23,353 bases of DNA from Planctomycetales bacterium (GTDB lineage Bacteria > Planctomycetota > UBA11346): NCBI GenBank assembly GCA_025362255.1, contig JANYGY010000078.1:1-23353 (forward strand), written 5' to 3'. Below, piece after piece: positions 1 through 6,519 of the stretch. How positions within the stretch are numbered: position 1 is the first letter of the stretch; each line of letters starts with the position of its first letter. The notes beneath the pieces are model-generated. The model worked only from the letters and a program-made list of their open reading frames with translations. It searched no databases and was not told the DNA's origin. Made by a program: the position numbers and the translations under genes.

Positions 1-114
1 GATGTCGGCGATGTCCTTGGCCCAGGTCTCCCAGTACCTGCGGTTCCCGACCTTGGCGACCACACGGGCGTATATGGCGTCACGCCAGTCGTCCAGAGCG
101 GGCCACGCTAGGCC
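1..114 (-). pseudogene. Fragment of a type ISP restriction/helicase-like protein (partial)
   Basis: Read on the minus strand, this stretch is open and encodes a segment containing LDDWRDAIYARVVAKVG followed by NRRYWETWAKDIADI. This pattern of Trp, Tyr and charged residues resembles a segment I recall from large type ISP restriction-modification/predicted helicase proteins. The rest of the gene would lie left of the window. On the 5' side the similarity fades near position 115, and no start codon or further recognisable family sequence follows; an AraC fragment on the other strand begins there instead. I read it as a 5'-truncated remnant. The family call rests on memory of one short motif and is only moderate. 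The alternative is an intact coding region of another family that I cannot see. Confidence 0.35.
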
Positions 115-127
115 GAGGGAGAGCTGA

Positions 128-283
128 CTTCCGACACCGTCGCTGCTCGTACTGCCCGCCTTGCTGGTGAAGGACGTAGCTATTCGTCTCGGCTTTGAAA
201 ATCCCTACCATTTTTCCAAAGTCTTCAAACGAGTGCATGGACTCCCGCCCGAAGAATTCCGCCGCCAGCGCTGGCGGAATTAG
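128..283 (+). pseudogene. C-terminal remnant of an AraC-family regulator
   Basis: An open frame ending at the TAG at 281-283 encodes a segment containing VKDVAIRLGF and then ENPYHFSKVFKRVHG, closing with LPPEEFRRQ. This is the second helix-turn-helix of AraC/XylS regulators, including the typical F-S-x-x-F-K-R and P-x-x-x-R residues. The frame is closed upstream by a TGA at 125-127, and the roughly 50 remaining codons have no plausible start. The first helix-turn-helix and the sensor domain are missing. The full-length family is usually about 280-300 residues, so this is a decayed or recombined tail, unlikely to bind DNA alone. A perfect 16-bp palindrome (262-277) lies in its last codons. Confidence 0.6.
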
Positions 284-693
284 TATCATATAGCAATTCA
301 TGCGAGTTGAGCCCTGCGTCCGCCACGCTTTTATCGTTAGCTGGGTGTCGGGTGGAATAAATAGCATAGACATGATTCGGCAACACGACCGCATACAAAT
401 TTATTGGTGTTTGTCTCGATTAAAGTCGTTCATCGTACGATAAAATAAAAATTTTCGTGGTCGAATTCGTGCAAAATGCAAAGTCCGGGCCTGCATTTGA
501 AACAAATTGCATGGGACCCACCTAGCGCGCGTGCAAGGACGATGAATTGAGATGGCACAGACAAGGCTGCGTGATGGACGGACAAAAGTTATCGCGGCCG
601 ATCACGTTCGCGAGGTGCCTGGGTTTTCCTCTCAACCCGGGATGGTCGAGTCCCGACTCGACCGAGAGGATCAGGAACTGTCGGACCTACCAC
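284..693. other. AT-richer non-coding stretch and ndh leader
   Basis: Between the AraC remnant and the ndh start no frame on either strand resembles a protein. Positions about 284-480 are visibly richer in A and T than the rest of the window (for example the run around 441-455), which fits a recombined or acquired patch carrying a promoter. A weak sigma-70-like pair, TTGTCT at 411-416 and TACGAT at 436-441, has a 19-bp spacer, longer than ideal. The downstream part, about 600-665, contains two adjacent inverted repeats listed separately. Confidence 0.4.
621..663 (+). promoter_or_regulatory. Two adjacent hairpins in the ndh leader
   Basis: GGGTT at 621-625 pairs with AACCC at 634-638. Just downstream, GGTCGAGT at 644-651 pairs perfectly with ACTCGACC at 656-663 around a CCCG tetraloop. 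The second stem ends 30 nt before the proposed ATG at 694. The structures support reading this part as untranslated leader rather than an N-terminal extension of the enzyme. A regulatory role in translation or mRNA stability is inference. Confidence 0.35.
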
Positions 694-2034
694 ATGATCG
701 CTATGAAACCTCTGACATCTGCGCCGCATCAAGTGGTCATCATCGGTGGCGGATTTGCAGGCATCCAGGCTGCCCGCAGTCTGCTCGATTCAGATCATTC
801 GGTGGAAATCGTTTTGGTGGATCGGCGTAATTTCACGCTTTTTCAACCGTTGCTGTACCAAGTGGCAACCGGGCTGTTGTCACCAGCAGATATCGCCACG
901 CCCCTGCGACCGCTCTTTCGCGACCATCCCCGGGTTCGGGTGATCCTGGACGAGGCCATCGGATTCGATCCCTTCAAACGCCAAGTCTTCCTTCGTCATG
1001 GGGATGTGCCTTATGATACGTTGATTGTCGCCACCGGATCGCGGCACCACTACTTCAACCATCCAGAATGGGAGGTCCATGCGCCTGGGCTGAAGACATT
1101 GGAAGACGCCGAAATTATGCGCACGAGAATCTTCACCGCCATGGAGTCGGCAGAACTTGCCACCGATGAGACGCAGCGTCGCCGCCTGCTCACCTTTGTC
1201 ATCGCGGGCGGTGGTGCCACCGGGGTTGAATTGGCAGGTACCGTGGCCGAGATAACCCGCCATACGACCGTGCGTGAATTTCGGCGGTGCGATCCGTCGT
1301 TGGCACGCATTGTCCTGATCGAATTGCATGATCGGCTGCTCAGCGGATTCAGTGTTGATTCCTCAACCGAGACCCTGCGTGCATTAGGTTCTCTCGGGGT
1401 CGAAGTCATGCTCAGCACACGCATCAGCGATGTCAGCGCTGAAGGAGTTACGGTCGTCACTGCGACTGGGCCAATCTCGATTCCTTCCGCCACCGTGTTG
1501 TGGGCAGCTGGAGTCGTCGCTTCTCCCTTGGGGAGCCTGTTGGCGACGTCGCTGAATAGACCATTGGCCCGTGGTGGGCGTGTCAGCGTTGGGGACGACT
1601 GTGCCATTCCGGGGCATCCAAACATTTTTGTCCTTGGTGACCTGGCTGAATTTATTCCCGACCAACTAGACAATCCGGAAAACCGTCCTCTGCCCGGAGT
1701 TGCGCAAGTGGCTCTGCAGCAGGGCGTCTATGTCGGACAGGTTATCACCAATCGGCTTCGAGGTGATGCGCCACCGCCTCCCTTCATCTACAAGGATCGC
1801 GGATCGATGGCCGCAATCGGCCGACGGTTGGCGGTTGCGGAAATTGGCGCATTCCATTTGCGAGGTCGCCTAGCCTGGCTTGCGTGGTTGGCCCTGCATC
1901 TGATCAAGTTGATGCAGGTGCAAAGTCGCATTCTGGTGTTGGTGCAGTGGGTGTGGTCGTATGCCACCTGGAATCGCCGTGCGCGATTGATCACCGGTCA
2001 AGACCCGGATCAACCGTTGTTGATAAGTGAATAA
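694..2034 (+). CDS. ndh: Type II NADH:quinone oxidoreductase (NDH-2)
   Basis: This single-subunit FAD enzyme passes electrons from NADH to quinone at the cytoplasmic face of the membrane without pumping protons. The 446-residue product has the FAD-binding motif VVIIGGGFAG (residues 14-23), the NDH-2 signature FQPLLYQVATG (50-60), a second dinucleotide motif VIAGGGATGVELAG (169-182), an FVLGDLA stretch for FAD, and AQVALQQG, which matches the AQxAxQ quinone-site motif. The tail, with WSYATWNRR, is a membrane-associating end typical of the family. The frame is open back to 547, but those 49 residues are not NDH-2-like and cover leader hairpins. I therefore chose ATG 694; ATG 703 is the alternative. 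No strong ribosome site is visible. The small downstream gene is 61 nt away and may be co-transcribed. Confidence 0.93.
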   Translation: MIAMKPLTSAPHQVVIIGGGFAGIQAARSLLDSDHSVEIVLVDRRNFTLFQPLLYQVATGLLSPADIATPLRPLFRDHPRVRVILDEAIGFDPFKRQVFLRHGDVPYDTLIVATGSRHHYFNHPEWEVHAPGLKTLEDAEIMRTRIFTAMESAELATDETQRRRLLTFVIAGGGATGVELAGTVAEITRHTTVREFRRCDPSLARIVLIELHDRLLSGFSVDSSTETLRALGSLGVEVMLSTRISDVSAEGVTVVTATGPISIPSATVLWAAGVVASPLGSLLATSLNRPLARGGRVSVGDDCAIPGHPNIFVLGDLAEFIPDQLDNPENRPLPGVAQVALQQGVYVGQVITNRLRGDAPPPPFIYKDRGSMAAIGRRLAVAEIGAFHLRGRLAWLAWLALHLIKLMQVQSRILVLVQWVWSYATWNRRARLITGQDPDQPLLISE

Positions 2035-2095
2035 AGACATCGCGCCGCCTGACCACCTCACCTTCGCCAAGCATCGGAATTAGGAATATCCCATC

Positions 2096-2365
2096 ATGCG
2101 ACTCACGACCACTGACATTCCTTATCCCATCCCAGTCATGGGATATGACCCACCGCACCACCCGCAGGGTGAAGCGATCAAGATCGTCATGCCCACCGCT
2201 GATCCCAAATCCCTTGGTCTCATGCCTGGAATGGATTGCGATTTCCATCTCGACGATGGGACCGTGCGCCGCGTCAAGCTAGGGGCCCAGTGGACCACCC
2301 AACATGGCGGAGCCGAAGTGCGCATCAGATTGGAACCCCTCGCTAAACCAGACGCGGCCGTCTGA
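2096..2365 (+). CDS. Small protein of unknown function (89 aa)
   Basis: I do not recognise this protein. It has 89 residues, with a Pro-rich N-terminus (IPYPIPVMGYDPPHHPQ), then short alternating hydrophobic and charged stretches that suggest beta strands (EAIKIVMPT, DCDFHLDDGTVRRVKL, AEVRIRLEPL). No signal peptide, membrane segment or metal-binding cluster is evident, so it is probably a small cytoplasmic beta-rich protein. The ATG at 2096 is preceded by a purine-rich TAGGAA about 10 nt upstream, a reasonable ribosome site. It starts 61 nt after ndh on the same strand and ends 93 nt before hisI. Codon use resembles its neighbours, which favours a real gene. Confidence 0.6.
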   Translation: MRLTTTDIPYPIPVMGYDPPHHPQGEAIKIVMPTADPKSLGLMPGMDCDFHLDDGTVRRVKLGAQWTTQHGGAEVRIRLEPLAKPDAAV

Positions 2366-2458
2366 CAATCGGCTGAGACTCTGCGCGCCTGCGAGCTGGC
2401 AGCTTATCCGCGAAACGCCCGGGCTTCACCCGTGGTGCTCGGTGCTATCGTGGTCGAC

Positions 2459-2851
2459 ATGCCTCATGATATCAGCCCCAGCGGAACTCCTGGCGAGGTC
2501 GCCAGTCTTTTGCATTGGAATGACCAGCAGTTGATCCCGGTGATCGCCCAGCAGTACGACACGGGTGAAATCCTGATGTTCGCCTGGGCGACGCAGGAGG
2601 CCTTGGCAACTACGCTGCGTACGGGATTGGCGACCTATTTCAGTCGCAGCCGGGGCGGCCTGTGGACCAAAGGCGAGACGTCGGGTTATGCGCAACGAAT
2701 CCGCGAAATCCGGGCTGACTGCGATGGCGACTGCCTGTTATACGTGGTCGATGCGCCAGGACCGGCGTGCCATCAATTACGCCGCAGCTGCTTCAGCAAT
2801 CGCATCGATGGCGATGGCAGCGTGCATTGCGATCGTCCGGTCATCGCATGA
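2459..2851 (+). CDS. hisI: Phosphoribosyl-AMP cyclohydrolase (HisI)
   Basis: HisI opens the adenine ring of phosphoribosyl-AMP in the third step of histidine biosynthesis; it is a cytosolic zinc and magnesium enzyme. The 130-residue product carries the diagnostic blocks EILMFAWATQEAL (37-49), YFSRSRGGLWTKGETSG (60-76), the metal motif DCDGD (87-91) and GPACH...RRSCF. C88, C104 and C111 match the three zinc-binding cysteines of the family. The usual CHTGRRSCF is CHQLRRSCF here, an uncommon but conservative change. It is a stand-alone HisI with no HisE domain. The ATG at 2459 gives the family's usual length; an in-frame GTG at 2432 would add nine residues without conserved character. The stop overlaps the start of the next gene (ATGA), so the two are probably translationally coupled. 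No other his gene is in the window. Confidence 0.92.
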   Translation: MPHDISPSGTPGEVASLLHWNDQQLIPVIAQQYDTGEILMFAWATQEALATTLRTGLATYFSRSRGGLWTKGETSGYAQRIREIRADCDGDCLLYVVDAPGPACHQLRRSCFSNRIDGDGSVHCDRPVIA

Positions 2852-4053
2852 AAACCGGAGTGCTGCAGCCAGCGCGCACCCTGACGGTGTCGCGCGCGAC
2901 CGCCGGATTCATCGCCCGTGGTCATCCCTGGGTGCGCCCGGATCGTTTCACTCGCGGGCTCGAACGGCTGAGCCCGGGTGACGTGGTCGATCTGATCGAC
3001 GAACGCGGAGTCGCCCTGGCCTCGGCACTCGCAGATCCGGCGGCAGAAGTCTGCGCCCGAGTATTCCATCGTTTGCCAGGCAAGCGATTCGACGCGGCCG
3101 CCGCGATTCAACGAGCCTGGGAAAGGCGCGCCCCGCTGCACCTGTTGGCAACCAGCGACGACCAGCGCACGACCTGCTACCGCGTCGTGCACGGTGAAGC
3201 TGATTTCCTTCCCGGGCTGCGCGTCGAACGGGTAGCCGACGTCCTCATCGTGGTCCTCATGGCTGATTGCGTGGCCACGCATCTGGATGCGATCTGCCAA
3301 GCGCTGCACGCCTGCCTGCCGAACGCCATCGTGGTCGTTCGCGATCATCGGGACGACTTGCGCGTGCGCGAAACCTCGAGTTGGCGATGGCAGGGTCCTG
3401 GCATTCGCAGCGCCCTAGATCCGGTAGAAACAGTGATCGGCCACGAGTTCGGCGTACCGCTGGTAGTCCGCCCTTATGCGGGCCTCGCCACCGGCATCTA
3501 TGTCGATCAGCGGCCCACGCGGGCGTGGCTGCGACCACAGGCGAGGGGTGCTCGGGTGCTGAATCTCTTCAGCTATACTGGGCTGTTCTCGATATCGCTC
3601 CTGCAAGCCGGAGCTGCCTCTGCCGTGGATGTCGACCTGTCGGCACCGGCGTTGGCCCAGGCGGGCGACAACGCGCGCCTCGCCGGTGTTGCCGACCGTC
3701 ATCGCACGATGCACGGCGAATGCCGCAAGGTCTTGAGCAACTTGAATGAGCACTTCGATCGGATCATTGTCGATCCCCCGACCTCGGCCCACGGCGAAGG
3801 CGGGTGGATTCTGCGCCGTGACTATCCTGAGGTGCTGAGCCTGGCGTGGGCCAGACTCGCTCCCGGCGGCGTGCTGCTCGCGGTGTGCAATACCGTGCAT
3901 GGCAAACCGTTCGGCCTCAGCGAGGCCCTTGCCGCCGCCTGTCCGGGCGGACACGCGCTGCCGACGCCGGCATTGGGCGACGATGTACCGCAGCTGAAAG
4001 GCTTTCCCGAAGGGCGACCGTACGTCCTGGCCGCGGTTGTCAGGCCGAACTGA
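2848..4053 (+). CDS. RlmI/RlmK-type class I rRNA methyltransferase
   Basis: This is a SAM-dependent methyltransferase of the YccW/RlmI family, which makes 5-methylcytosine in 23S rRNA in E. coli. The 401-residue product starts with a PUA-like RNA-binding region (about 8-75), including GHPWVRPDRF. A middle domain follows, then the Rossmann catalytic domain: TGIYVDQRP (215-223), VLNLFSYTGLFSISLLQAGA (237-256) for SAM binding, DVD (261-263), and IIVDPPTSAHG (306-316), equivalent to the catalytic DPP motif. The order and length fit the family. The ATG at 2848 overlaps the hisI stop in an ATGA; an open frame upstream of it lies inside hisI and was ignored. The exact rRNA target is not deducible here, so I give no gene symbol. 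Confidence 0.85.
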   Translation: MKTGVLQPARTLTVSRATAGFIARGHPWVRPDRFTRGLERLSPGDVVDLIDERGVALASALADPAAEVCARVFHRLPGKRFDAAAAIQRAWERRAPLHLLATSDDQRTTCYRVVHGEADFLPGLRVERVADVLIVVLMADCVATHLDAICQALHACLPNAIVVVRDHRDDLRVRETSSWRWQGPGIRSALDPVETVIGHEFGVPLVVRPYAGLATGIYVDQRPTRAWLRPQARGARVLNLFSYTGLFSISLLQAGAASAVDVDLSAPALAQAGDNARLAGVADRHRTMHGECRKVLSNLNEHFDRIIVDPPTSAHGEGGWILRRDYPEVLSLAWARLAPGGVLLAVCNTVHGKPFGLSEALAAACPGGHALPTPALGDDVPQLKGFPEGRPYVLAAVVRPN

Positions 4054-4058
4054 TCCCA

Positions 4059-4223
4059 AGGAGTCTGTCGGAGATAGAGCGACGAGGATGACGAAGCGGA
4101 TCGTTGCCCAGATTCAAGGCGGAGGAGTGCGCCGAATAGCAGCGCGATTCGGACATTCCGACAACGCCGACGCTGAGCAACGAGATCGAGTCAGCCTTGC
4201 TGGCCAATCTCCGACAGACTCCT
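4059..4223. mobile_element. MITE-like element with perfect 17-bp terminal inverted repeats
   Basis: Positions 4059-4075 (AGGAGTCTGTCGGAGAT) and 4207-4223 (ATCTCCGACAGACTCCT) are perfect inverted copies bounding 131 bp. That spacing is too long for an ordinary terminator loop and fits a miniature inverted-repeat element or a relic of an insertion sequence whose transposase is gone. The interior has no transposase domain that I recognise, although one frame (from the ATG at 4088) stays open to the far end. It begins six bases after the RlmI-like stop and ends 28 bases before the next gene. No convincing target-site duplication was found, so the family is unknown. Confidence 0.55.
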
Positions 4224-4251
4224 AGTCTAGCGCGGCACTTTGGAGCCTGTG

Positions 4252-4878
4252 ATGCGCGTCGCTATCTTGTACACCACCTCGATCATTTGCGGCTTCTGCC
4301 TGATGGCATTGGAGATCCTCGCCAGTCGATTGGTGCAGCCGGTGTTTGGCTCATCGGTCGATGTGTGGGCCGCGATCATCTCGGTGTTCATCCTCAGCCT
4401 GTCGATCGGTTATGTCATTGGCGGACGTTTAGCCGACAAGACCCGCACGAATCTGGCGCTGGGATGGATGATCCTGGTCGCCGGGGTGTTCTTCGTCCTG
4501 ATGACGATTTACGGCCTGCGCTTCAATGAGGCTCTGCCGGAGTGGATGCAGACTGCGCGCTATGGTTCGCTGCTGTCATCGCTGGTGCTGTTCCTGCCGC
4601 CGTCGCTGCTGCTTGGCTGCGTGTCGCCGATGCTGGTGAAATTGGTGTTCGTCAGCGCCGAACGCGTGGGTCGCACGACCGGCACGCTGTACGCCATCGG
4701 CTCGATCGGCAACGTCTTTGGAATTCTGGTCGCGAACTACGTCTTCCTGCCCCTGTTCCCGCTCAATCCAACGTTCATCGCTTTGGGCGCCGTGCTGATG
4801 GCCCTGGGGCTGGCGCATGTGTTCTTGCCGATGCAGACCCACACCACTGCCACTCCTGCTGCTGGCGCCACCCCATGA
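4252..4878 (+). CDS. Polytopic membrane protein, membrane half of a spermidine-synthase-like pair
   Basis: The 208-residue product has about six hydrophobic helices (around 4-26, 37-58, 69-90, 107-131, 143-167 and 173-193). Motifs EILASRLVQPVFGSS, GYVIGGRLADK, SPMLVKL and VGRTTGTLYAIGSIGNVFG are characteristic of the integral membrane domain often fused to spermidine synthase-like catalytic domains. Here the two halves are separate genes with a 4-nt ATGA overlap (4875-4878), suggesting a two-subunit version made in equal amounts. The ATG at 4252 has TGGAG six bases upstream; in-frame TTG 4240 and GTG 4249 are poorer choices. It begins just after the inverted-repeat element. The function of such membrane domains is not well established. 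A carrier or membrane anchor for the catalytic partner is inference. Confidence 0.75.
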   Translation: MRVAILYTTSIICGFCLMALEILASRLVQPVFGSSVDVWAAIISVFILSLSIGYVIGGRLADKTRTNLALGWMILVAGVFFVLMTIYGLRFNEALPEWMQTARYGSLLSSLVLFLPPSLLLGCVSPMLVKLVFVSAERVGRTTGTLYAIGSIGNVFGILVANYVFLPLFPLNPTFIALGAVLMALGLAHVFLPMQTHTTATPAAGATP

Positions 4879-6446
4879 AGGGTTTCGCTCTGCTGCTGGT
4901 GGTCGTGACCCTGGCCCTGGGAATCATTTTCGACGACGACCACTATCGCTTGCGCCAGCTCGGCCAACCCAGCGATCAGGCCGTCGTCGACCATCGCGAC
5001 AGCAGCTACACCAGCATGACGTGGGTCGGTTCGCCGAGCGAAAACTACCTCCAATTGCGGTTCTTCGATAAGGTCGAGGGCGGCCTGTGCCTGCGCCCGA
5101 CGTGGGCCGACATCAACCGCCTGAGTGAACACGATCCGCGACTGAATCATCTGCGTTTCACCACTGCCTCCGGCGCCCTGGCGCCGGCCAAAACGTGGGC
5201 CGGCGAAGCACCTGATCCCGGCACCTTGCCGAACTCGGCATACGTGCGATTCCTGCCCGTGGGCGTGCTGCTCAACGAATCCTTGATGAGCAAAGCCGGC
5301 AACGATCAGCGCCGCGTCGATCCGCACATCCTGGTCATCGGCCTGGGCTCAAGCGCCGGCATCCTCGTGCTCGCGCATCATTTTCCCGAAGCCGCGATCA
5401 CGGTGGTCGACATCGATCAGAAGGTCATCGACATCGTGCGCGATCACGTGCCGCTGACCAATTGGCTGACGACGCAAAAGACCGCTGACGGCAGCCCGCG
5501 GCTGACCCTGGTGGCCAAGGATGCGCGGCAGTTCGTGCGCTTCGACGCCCTGCGCGCGGCGCGCAAGGCCGACTTGATCATCCTCGATGCCTACACCGCC
5601 GGCTCGACGATTCCGTCGCACCTGATGACCCGTGAATTCTTCGCCGAATGCGCTGCCGCCCTCAGCCCCGAAGGGATGGTCATCGGCAATATCATCGGCA
5701 GCTACACCGGCGAAAAACGCCGCGTCGTCGGCGGCTGCCTGCGCAGTCTGCGCGCGGCGGGTCTGGCCGAGGCCTACAACATCCCGGTGCTCGGTTCATT
5801 TTACGACAATGCCGCCCAGGTCGATGTCGATCATCCGCGCAACAACATCGTGATTGCGGGCAAACAACCGGTCGATCCCAAGCGCGCGGCCGCCGGTTGG
5901 GCGCGCTTGCAGCAGTTCGTCCCGTTTCCGGAATTTGAGACCGACACGTATTTGTCGGCGCAGTACGCACTCGTCGACGGCAAGAGCCGTCCGATCACCG
6001 CGATGGTTCCCAGTTCCGTGATCGACGGCGCGGATTCATCGGTGCGCCTGAGCCTCAAATCCGAGGAACCATCGCCGGGCAGCCCGGCGTATGCCCGCAT
6101 CGCGCGCACCGACGACATCCAGGTGATCGCCCAAGCCCGTCGACTGGTCGCAGACTGGTACCGCACCGAACATGAAAAGATGAAACTGGTCGGCTTTCCC
6201 CTGGGCTGGGCCGACGCTCCCGAAGCCAAGGTCCTGTGGCGGCGTGAAATCGATTGGGTGAAAGGCGCCCGCGAAGTCTGGCGAGTAACCATGATCAATG
6301 CCCGTGATGCCAATACCAACAGCGGCGAATCGTTGGTCGGCCCGCTGGAAGGTCCCCAACGCGACAGTGCGATGGTCAATTGGACCATCGCGGACGCCCC
6401 GCTGTTCACCGATCAGATGCCGAACGCGGACATCGTCGCCCACTGA
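4875..6446 (+). CDS. Spermidine synthase-like protein with N-terminal membrane anchor
   Basis: The 523-residue product opens with a hydrophobic segment (about 3-18), probably a membrane anchor or signal. A methyltransferase-fold domain of the SpeE type follows: HILVIGLGSSAG (151-162), ITVVDIDQKVIDIVRDH (175-191), KDARQFVR (215-222) and IILDAYTAGSTIPSHLMTREF (235-255 region). Canonical SpeE has GGGDG in the first loop and a second active-site Asp. Here the loop is GLGSSAG, so polyamine synthesis cannot be assumed, though aminopropyl transfer or another SAM-linked reaction remains possible. The region after about residue 330 is unfamiliar and longer than in SpeE (about 290 residues). The ATG at 4875 overlaps the membrane partner's stop. 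The frame is open upstream inside that gene, but that extension is a shadow. Confidence 0.75.
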   Translation: MKGFALLLVVVTLALGIIFDDDHYRLRQLGQPSDQAVVDHRDSSYTSMTWVGSPSENYLQLRFFDKVEGGLCLRPTWADINRLSEHDPRLNHLRFTTASGALAPAKTWAGEAPDPGTLPNSAYVRFLPVGVLLNESLMSKAGNDQRRVDPHILVIGLGSSAGILVLAHHFPEAAITVVDIDQKVIDIVRDHVPLTNWLTTQKTADGSPRLTLVAKDARQFVRFDALRAARKADLIILDAYTAGSTIPSHLMTREFFAECAAALSPEGMVIGNIIGSYTGEKRRVVGGCLRSLRAAGLAEAYNIPVLGSFYDNAAQVDVDHPRNNIVIAGKQPVDPKRAAAGWARLQQFVPFPEFETDTYLSAQYALVDGKSRPITAMVPSSVIDGADSSVRLSLKSEEPSPGSPAYARIARTDDIQVIAQARRLVADWYRTEHEKMKLVGFPLGWADAPEAKVLWRREIDWVKGAREVWRVTMINARDANTNSGESLVGPLEGPQRDSAMVNWTIADAPLFTDQMPNADIVAH

Positions 6447-6468
6447 TTTTTTGAATTTGAGAAGACGA

Positions 6469-6491
6469 CTCATGGGCAGGCTACCCATGAG
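6469..6491. terminator. Hairpin between convergent genes
   Basis: CTCATGGG (6469-6476) pairs with CCCATGAG (6484-6491) around a 7-nt loop. It lies in the 73-bp gap between two convergent genes, where a shared terminator is expected. The nearest T-run on the plus strand (6505-6511) is about 14 nt further on, so this is not a textbook intrinsic terminator. Confidence 0.4.
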
Positions 6492-6519
6492 AAGTTCCGC
6501 ATGAATTTTTTTCGGAGCC

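Noticed and set aside
262..277. Perfect 16-bp palindrome at the end of the AraC remnant, considered as a terminator or operator
   Set aside because: It lies in the last codons of a broken gene, has no loop and no T-run, and may be chance in a GC-rich coding sequence.
411..441. TTGTCT/TACGAT promoter for ndh
   Set aside because: The 19-bp spacer and imperfect boxes are too weak to list as a promoter. It is mentioned only within the intergenic description.
547..693. N-terminal extension of the NADH dehydrogenase
   Set aside because: The 49 extra residues are not NDH-2-like and cover two hairpins. ATG 694 gives a normal N-terminus just before the FAD motif.
4542..4874. 111-residue upstream extension of the spermidine-synthase-like protein
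   Set aside because: It lies wholly inside the membrane-protein gene in another frame. The ATGA overlap at 4875 marks the natural start.
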